From Dictyocoela muelleri (taxonomy: Eukaryota; Microsporidia), in the NCBI GenBank assembly GCA_016256075.1, contig SDVU01000552.1:1-12339 (forward strand): 12,339 nucleotides of DNA. The letters are read 5' to 3'. Both the position numbers and the translations under genes were made by a program. The notes under the pieces are model-generated. The model was given only the letters and a program-made list of their open reading frames with translations, made no database searches and was not told the origin of the DNA. Positions 8,202 through 12,339 of the stretch are shown here, piece by piece (within the stretch, counting starts at the first letter, position 1; each line of letters begins with the position of its first letter).

Positions 8202-8352
8202 TTAAAATAGATTTTTTTATTAAATTAAAAAATGATAATAGAAATACATTTTAACAATTTTGTTTTATTCGTTCGATCCAGGGGTATTTTTTAAAAATAA
8301 TATATTCCCTTATATGCGATATCTTTATAAAAAATGCGCAAATTTCATTTAC

Positions 8353-8420
8353 CAGAACCCCTATTTGAGAAACCTCTGTTTTATGAAACCCTCAAATGGG
8401 GAAAATTCTGTTTCAAGAGA
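8353..8420 (+). repeat. Probable 5' terminus of the pogo/Tigger element
   Basis: CAGAACCCCTATTTGAGAAA starts at 8353 and is followed by CCTCTG, GAAACCC and a second AGAACCCC at about 8420. This CAG..AACCCCTATTT..GAAACC pattern resembles pogo/Tigger terminal and subterminal repeats. It lies ~190 bp upstream of the first recognisable transposase codons. I did not find the matching 3' terminus downstream, so this end is assigned by position and pattern only. Confidence 0.4.
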
Positions 8421-9049
8421 ACCCCTCGGTGTAAAATTTTTAACATCTTAAAAAAATTATTTTAAAAATTTCTTGTTTGTCATAAAAAACCTCGGCTGGG
8501 AAAATTTAATTTTTTAAAAAATTATTTGTATTACAAAATAGAGGTAAAGAAGACAAAATTAAAATTGACAAATTACTTAATAATAACTCGTATAAAGACA
8601 AAATATTAACAGAAAAAATATAATTTTTAGAGTTACTTTGTAAAGAATTAATAAAACACCAAGATGATATTGAAACAATCAACAAAAATCCATCTTTCTA
8701 CGTCTAAAAATGAATCTGCGAAATCTTTTTATGATGCATTTTGCTATTTTTAAGCAAAGGATTGCCTATAAACTAGACCTTTTAAAAAATTATAGATAAA
8801 AGGGGCAAAAAAACTTATTTGTTGATAATTTTAAAGCATCAAATGGTATGATTGGCCGATTTTAAAGGAAATAAACTCTTATATTTAAATCTTAAAATGA
8901 TAAAAAAATTCTGGCAATCACATAGATCAGTGGTTCCCAACCTTTTTAACACGGACCGGTCAAGGTATTAAAATATGTACTCCTGCAATCTATATACAAT
9001 TATTTTTATATTAAAATTGAGCCTACATTTTTTCTATAATCGTAAAGTT

Positions 9050-9497
9050 GCCAGATAACCTAGTCGTTAACACTTTTGAATGTAAGATTTATGATTTTGG
9101 TTGTAATCCCGATGAAGTCAATTTAATAAAAAAAATGAGATTGGAATTAAGCGGCTAAAAGTATATAACTATAGTATTAATATCAGTTGTTTCAGTGTGG
9201 TATGGATGATTGAAATTTGGTCTAATATGACTAAGAAGCAAAAGAACCTCTCGTAGGCGTGGATATAAGTGCGGCGACGCTTCTCGGCAATTATTAGCGA
9301 AAAAAAAACATACAAGCATCTAATTACACTTATCCATCTGAGTCATCGATAAAAGAAAATCGCGTATATAGATCTGAGCCTCTAGACAACTTAGTAGTGA
9401 TTTATTGTTAGAACACAAAGAAGTATAGGTCTAAATGCTACAGTAGGAGACAACTCTCCGGGCTGGCCACTATAGATGTTGTCAACGTGTAAATAAA
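9050..9497 (+). mobile_element. SINE copy A, nested in the hAT-type MITE
   Basis: A ~450-bp unit with a tRNA-like head. The A-box-like TAACCTAGTCG is at 9056-9066 and the B-box-like GGTTGTAATCC at 9099-9109. The body is shared in order with copy B (10615-11980) and copy C (4290-4712, minus). Landmarks are TTAACACTTTTGAATGTAA, GTCTAATAT, TCTCGGCAA, TGAGTCATC.ATAAAA, CGCGTATA, GTAGGAGACAACTCT and the 3' end GTTGTCAACGTGTAAAT. Copy B has the same body without hAT ends around it, so the SINE is a separate insertion into the MITE. Exact ends are judged from the A/B alignment. A target duplication is not clear. Confidence 0.7.
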
Positions 9498-9501
9498 TAT
9501 A

Positions 9502-9549
9502 TACCGGCAAATTTTATTCACAGACCGGTAAATTTTGTTCATCGAACCT
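9502..9549. repeat. Two-copy ~24-bp tandem repeat
   Basis: TACCGGCAAATTTTATTCAC is followed directly by GACCGGTAAATTTTGTTCAT, with the same period of about 24 bp. It lies between the SINE 3' end and the right terminus of the hAT-type MITE. It is probably a subterminal repeat of that MITE. Confidence 0.65.
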
Positions 9550-10616
9550 GCACCGTTCCGCCGACCGGGTGGGCGCTCACTGATGTAGATACAGTTAATT
9601 CATAAATGAATTGAAACCCCTCTTTAAAAAATACAAAAAATCGGATATTTTTAATTGCGATGAAACATCGTTATTTTACAAAGTAATGCCCGATAAAAGT
9701 TTTATTGGCGAAAAAAAACATCATTGGGGGTATAATAATTACAGGTATCGCCATTACTTCTTACATGTTCATTCGAATGGGAAAGGTTTACTCCTATAAT
9801 TGTGGGAAAATATAAATCACACAGATGCTTGAGGCCTCAACTTTGGATCACTGAAAATTGAATGCAAATCTTCAATAATGCCCGAATGACACACAATATT
9901 TTTATGTATTGATTATCTCGATTAAATGTTGAAATTCAAAATGAGAACCGAAAAAAAAGCTTTATTGCTAGATAATGGAACCTGCCATTTTACTTCGGAA
10001 ATATTTTCTAACATTGAAATTATCTTACTACTCCCAAATACATCATTTCTTGAATTCAGCTTTCAGACAAAGGAATAATCAAATCGTTTAAAAATAAATA
10101 TATAAACCCATCACTAAGTTCATTTCATTTATCAGTTACACTGAAGAAAAATAGAATCAGATTGTAAAAAACATAGATGTTTTAGAAGCCTTATAAAATT
10201 TAAGTTTAGCATTAGCAGAGGTAACTAAAGAAACTATCAAAAAATGTTTCTAGAAGGCAATTAATATGTAAAATACAGAAGGTGGTAAAATAATTTTCAT
10301 AGTGAGAAGTGAAAAAAAATTTAAAAATGAAATTGAACGTGATAAAATATCGATAATAAGATGAGAAAACAGATCGTAGACGAAATAATAGTTAAATACA
10401 AAAACAAGGATGAGGATGATGAACATGATGATTTTATTAAAAGTAATAGCGATGGGGGTGATCTTATTCGGCAATAATGATCTTGTCAACAGCGAAAATA
10501 CTTTTAAATCCCTGCTATTATTAGTAAAAGGGCATCGAGAACAAATATAGACTTGTATAAGTTTAAATCCTGAATAATTATGCATAAAGCTTGAAAAGTG
10601 TGAGGCTGGAAATCAG

Positions 10617-10690
10617 GGCCAGATAGATCAGTGGTTAACACTCTTGAATGTAAATTTAAGTATCGTGGTTCAAATCACACTGACTTAACT
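10617..10690 (+). promoter_or_regulatory. tRNA-like head with Pol III A and B boxes
   Basis: The A box TAGATCAGTGG (10624-10634) is close to the eukaryotic consensus TRGYNNARNNG. The B box GGTTCAAATCA (10667-10677) is close to GGTTCGANTCC. The spacing between them is that of a tRNA gene. CTTGA...TTAAG between them can form an anticodon-like stem. The acceptor and T stems do not pair well, so this is a tRNA-derived SINE promoter and not a functional tRNA gene. Confidence 0.75.
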
Positions 10691-10727
10691 CTTTAATAAA
10701 TAATGAGGGAATGAAATTAAGCCCAAA

Positions 10728-11700
10728 CCGAAAAAACAACAAAGTCGTTTTTGTCGGGTTTTTTGTCTTTTTTCCTAAAAAAACAACAAACTTTCTAATT
10801 ATTAAAAAATAGGGTATCTAGAGAACTCGCTTCGGGTGTATTCTTCAAGACACGCCTCTATCGCAGCGCGAGCTCAGCACGATAACTAACCTCGAGTGCA
10901 GGGCGAGGTCTCGTCGCAAGAACTCACCACGAATTTTTTTTGATAAAAATATAGCAATATTTTAGTTTTAACAAGAATATTGGGTACTACAACGGGTTAA
11001 AGACCCCTAGAAAATTGAGCTTAAGAAAAAGTATAAATATAAAAATATTATGAAATTCTTCGTTGATCAATAATCGAGGCAATGTAATTTTACAATTTCT
11101 TTTATATTACTATATTTAATATATTTTTTTGAAACGAAATATACTAAACATGGTAATATAAAGATAATAAAAAAAATTCCATTTTTGGATTATTGATCAA
11201 CGAATAATTTCATAATATTTTTATATTTATACTTTTTCTTAAGCTCAATTTTATAGGGGTTCTTAATTCGTTGTAGTACCCAATATTGATTCTAAAGTTG
11301 TTTAGACACTATATATATAATATTTTAGTAATTACCAAATATGAAAATTAGGAAGTATAAAAAATATTTATATAGTTTTATATACATATTTTAGAATCGG
11401 TTTTTATATAAACTTTATGAATGTTTTATAGGTAAAACGGATTTCTAAAATATGTATAAAAAAGAATATAATGTTTTTTTTGCTTTGTAATTTCCAAATT
11501 TTGTAATTACAATATTATTCTAGAGATGGTGTCTAAACAATTTTAGAATCAATATTATTGTTAAAACTAAAATATTGCTCTATTTTTTTTATCAAGAAAA
11601 ATTGTGCTGAGTTCTCACGCTGAGACCGCGCTGCGCTCGAGGTGGGTTCTCTTGCTACCTTATTATTTAATGGTTAAAAAGTTTGTCATTTTTCGAGTTG
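10728..11700. mobile_element. Outer foldback element with long inverted arms and a G+C-rich pocket
   Basis: The left arm (about 10728-10975, continuing at 11288-~11425 after an insertion) pairs with the right arm (~11430-11700). Outside-in landmarks are ACAAACTTT, AGAGAAC, CCTCGAG.GCAG, GAACTCA.CAC, GATAAAAA, GCAATATTTTAGTTTTAACA, AATATTGATTCTAAA, TTGTTTAGACAC, then CATATTTTAGAA near the centre. Without the 300-bp insertion it is about 0.67 kb and almost all palindrome. The G+C-rich pocket at 10810-10930 is longer than its partner at 11610-11660. The left side holds two versions of the unit GAACTC..CGAG..GCAGCGCGAG, so it probably carries a local duplication. No gene is present. The outer limits are uncertain by some tens of bases because the flanking A-rich motif CCGAAAAAACAACAAA is itself repeated (10727 and 10773). 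Confidence 0.7.
10982..11281. mobile_element. 300-bp palindromic MITE nested in the outer foldback
   Basis: It starts GGGTACTACAACG and ends CGTTGTAGTACCC. The first ~95 bp of each arm differ at about six positions only, and pairing continues more loosely to the centre near 11131, so there is practically no loop. Both sides carry AATATT (10976-10981 and 11282-11287). The matching position in the uninterrupted partner arm of the outer foldback (11551-11556) carries AATATT once. This defines a 6-bp target duplication and the exact boundaries. No reading frame is present. The superfamily is not assigned. Confidence 0.85.
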
Positions 11701-12091
11701 TCGTCTAATATAAAATGGATCAGAAGGAAATCTCTTAGGTGTGGGGATGAGTTGGCGATGAATCTCGGCAAAAAGTAGTAAAAATAAAAATTTATGAAGG
11801 CAACTAATTACTTGCATTCTGCTGAGTCATCCATAAAACAAAATTCGCGTATACAGCTGAGCTTCTGTGTAATCTAGGAGTGGCATATTATCGGGACACC
11901 AAAAACCAAAGGTCACAGACCATGGTAGGAGACTACTCTTCGGGTTGACAGCCATGGATGTTGTCAACATGTAAAATATAAGGCTGAATCCAATGGATTT
12001 TTTAATAAAAAAAATTTAATTTAATTAATTTTAATAAAAATTCACCATTTCTTTAAAAAAAATATAATTTATTTATGTAAAGAATATTTGG

Positions 12092-12158
12092 ATCATGCCC
12101 AATAAGCCCCCCGTAAATTAATCATGCCCAATAAACCCCCCCCCGTAAAAATAAATTA
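12092..12158. repeat. Adjacent tandem duplication with C-runs (ATCATGCCCAATAA + C-run + GTAAA)
   Basis: Unit 1 is 12092-12120: ATCATGCCCAATAAG, a C-run and GTAAATTA. Unit 2 starts immediately at 12121 with ATCATGCCCAATAAAC, a nine-C run and GTAAAAATAAATTA. The C-run length differs between units. Unit 2 supplies the last codons of the adjacent minus-strand Merlin fragment. A similar ACAAGCCCCCGTA motif lies at 4213-4225, beside the MITE end there. Confidence 0.75.
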
Positions 12159-12339
12159 GAAATTTTTTATTAAATTTATAGCTTATATATGCATTCTCCA
12201 TAAAATTATTCAAAAACAAAAAATAATCAATCGAGGCACCGCGATTTTCTTCTTTACAACCTAATTGTGATTTAATAAAATTCTTTAATTTGTTATTAAA
12301 AGCTTCAACACTTTGAGTGTGTACGCCAGTTTCCGGATC
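12118..12339 (-). pseudogene. Merlin (ISXO2/IS1016-like) transposase, C-terminal part, cut by the window edge
   Basis: The minus strand is open from the window edge to a TAA at 12118-12120. It starts DPETGVHTQSVEAFNNKLK (12339-12283). This is the third catalytic block of the Merlin/ISXO2 core (FVDPxTGxHTQxxExxNNxxK), with the glutamate at 12304-12306. It then continues FIKSQLGCKEENRGASIDYF and a hydrophobic stretch typical of the C-terminal helix, ending KFLIYFYGGGFIGHD. It differs clearly from the NTIEANWASLKS type at 8046-8090, so it is another lineage of the same superfamily. The visible part has no break, but the last residues come from a duplicated C-rich repeat, and most of the protein lies outside the window. 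It could be an intact gene or another relic. Confidence 0.75.

Larger units (their letters stand above)
8928..9582. mobile_element. hAT-type MITE inserted in the Tigger transposase relic
   Basis: The left end CAGTGGTTCCCAACCTTTTT (8928) followed by a CACGGACCGG block is a classic hAT terminus. The right end (to 9582) in reverse complement begins CAGTG and continues GCGCCCACCCGGTCGG. It shares the first five bases and later blocks, about 10 of 15. The flanking 8-bp target copies are ACATAGAT (8920-8927) and ATGTAGAT (9583-9590), 6 of 8 identical, the size known for hAT. The Tigger reading continues on both sides, which independently supports insertion. Without the SINE copy A inside it, the element is about 205 bp. 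A tandem pair lies near its right end. Confidence 0.65.
8540..10590 (+). pseudogene. pogo/Tigger-type (DDE_1) transposase relic, split by a hAT-type MITE
   Basis: Coding traces run in family order over about 460 codons. EDKIKI.KLLNNNSYKD (8549-8602) is the CENP-B/psq-like HTH. DDIETINKNPSF follows (8664-8699), then the Tc5-type HTH with KGAKKL and DNFKASNGMIGRF (8799-8862). The MITE at 8928-9582, with an 8-bp target copy on each side, interrupts the gene here. Coding resumes with LFKKYKKSDIFNCDETSLFY (D1 at 9659-9661), PDKSFIGEKK, LLLDNGTCH (D2 at 9971-9973), NIEIILLLPNTS, and QLSDKGIIKSFKNKYI (third acidic residue, D at 10066-10068, about 32 residues after D2). Then come EVTKETIKKCF (10220-10250) and an acidic KYKNKDEDDEHDD tail (about 10397-10434) with a final KSLLLLVKGHREQI. 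Stops and frameshifts are numerous. SINE copy B follows its 3' end. The minus-strand open frame at 10250-10585 is antisense to the acidic tail. Confidence 0.85.
10615..11980 (+). mobile_element. SINE copy B, split by a foldback element
   Basis: The two halves (10615-~10730 and ~11697-11980) together match copy A over its full length, giving a SINE of about 400 bp. The head is tRNA-like. The 3' end GTTGTCAACATGTAAAATA is the same as in copy A. The unit is flanked by AGGCTGGAAATC (10603-10614) and AGGCTGAATC (11981-11990), a plausible target-site duplication with small indels, as expected for LINE-mobilised SINEs. It inserted just downstream of the Tigger transposase tail. The foldback at ~10728-11700 later split it. 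Confidence 0.75.

Noticed and set aside
8260-8451. Plus-strand open frame of 63 codons
   Set aside because: It spans the probable Tigger terminal region, lacks a family match and shows repeat-derived residues.
10250-10585. Minus-strand frame of 111 codons with hydrophobic stretches
   Set aside because: It is the complement of the acidic tail of the Tigger transposase. D/E codons read backwards give hydrophobic residues.
10617-10690. A functional tRNA gene
   Set aside because: The A and B boxes are good, but the T stem and acceptor stem do not pair, and the same head occurs in copy A followed by the same SINE body.

Overview
The window is strongly A+T-rich (about three quarters A+T by eye) eukaryotic DNA. 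It reads as a dense transposon graveyard. I find no intact gene and no convincing host gene. Every coding trace I could recognise belongs to a DNA transposase of a eukaryotic family: Tc1/mariner, hAT, Merlin (ISXO2/IS1016-like, two different lineages) and pogo/Tigger. All are broken by stops and frameshifts. The rest is made of non-autonomous elements: foldback elements, MITEs and a tRNA-headed SINE family with three copies. The transposon mix, extreme A+T and lack of genes would suit a microsporidian with an expanded genome or an A+T-rich invertebrate. A SINE with a tRNA-type Pol III head leans towards an animal or a lineage that keeps LINE machinery. The sequence alone does not settle this.

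Layout. 123-2271 is a foldback-like element. Its ends are long arrays of ~22-bp degenerate repeats in opposite orientation, and it has a third array and a long palindrome in the middle. 2272-3439 is A+T-rich filler with one imperfect hairpin and one weak repeat pair. 3440-4218 is a MITE with ~27-bp terminal inverted repeats and a nearly perfect 21-bp hairpin at its left end. 4290-4712 is SINE copy C (minus strand). 4735-5109 is the 5' end of a Tc1-like element, cut off by a 787-bp palindromic MITE (5110-5896). The MITE is followed by a second, divergent Tc1 transposase relic (5897-6756) that repeats the same N-terminal region. 6775-7319 is the C-terminal part of a hAT transposase on the minus strand. 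7367-8201 is a nearly full-length Merlin/ISXO2 transposase relic. 8353-~10590 is a pogo/Tigger relic that has served as a landing pad. 12118-12339 is the C-terminus of a second Merlin/ISXO2 transposase, on the minus strand and cut by the window edge.

Insertion history of the right third. The Tigger copy came first. A hAT-type MITE landed in its coding region (8928-9582, imperfect 8-bp target duplication) and was itself hit by SINE copy A (~9050-9497). Separately, SINE copy B landed in the Tigger 3' part (10615-11980, target duplication starting AGGCTG). It was split by a ~0.67-kb foldback element (~10728-11700), and that was split by a 300-bp palindromic element (10982-11281). The uninterrupted partner arm of the outer foldback preserves the empty target site of the innermost insertion.

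No genes work together here: the window records successive transposition. The items most worth following up are the SINE family, the foldback elements, and the MITE sitting between two copies of the same transposase N-terminus.
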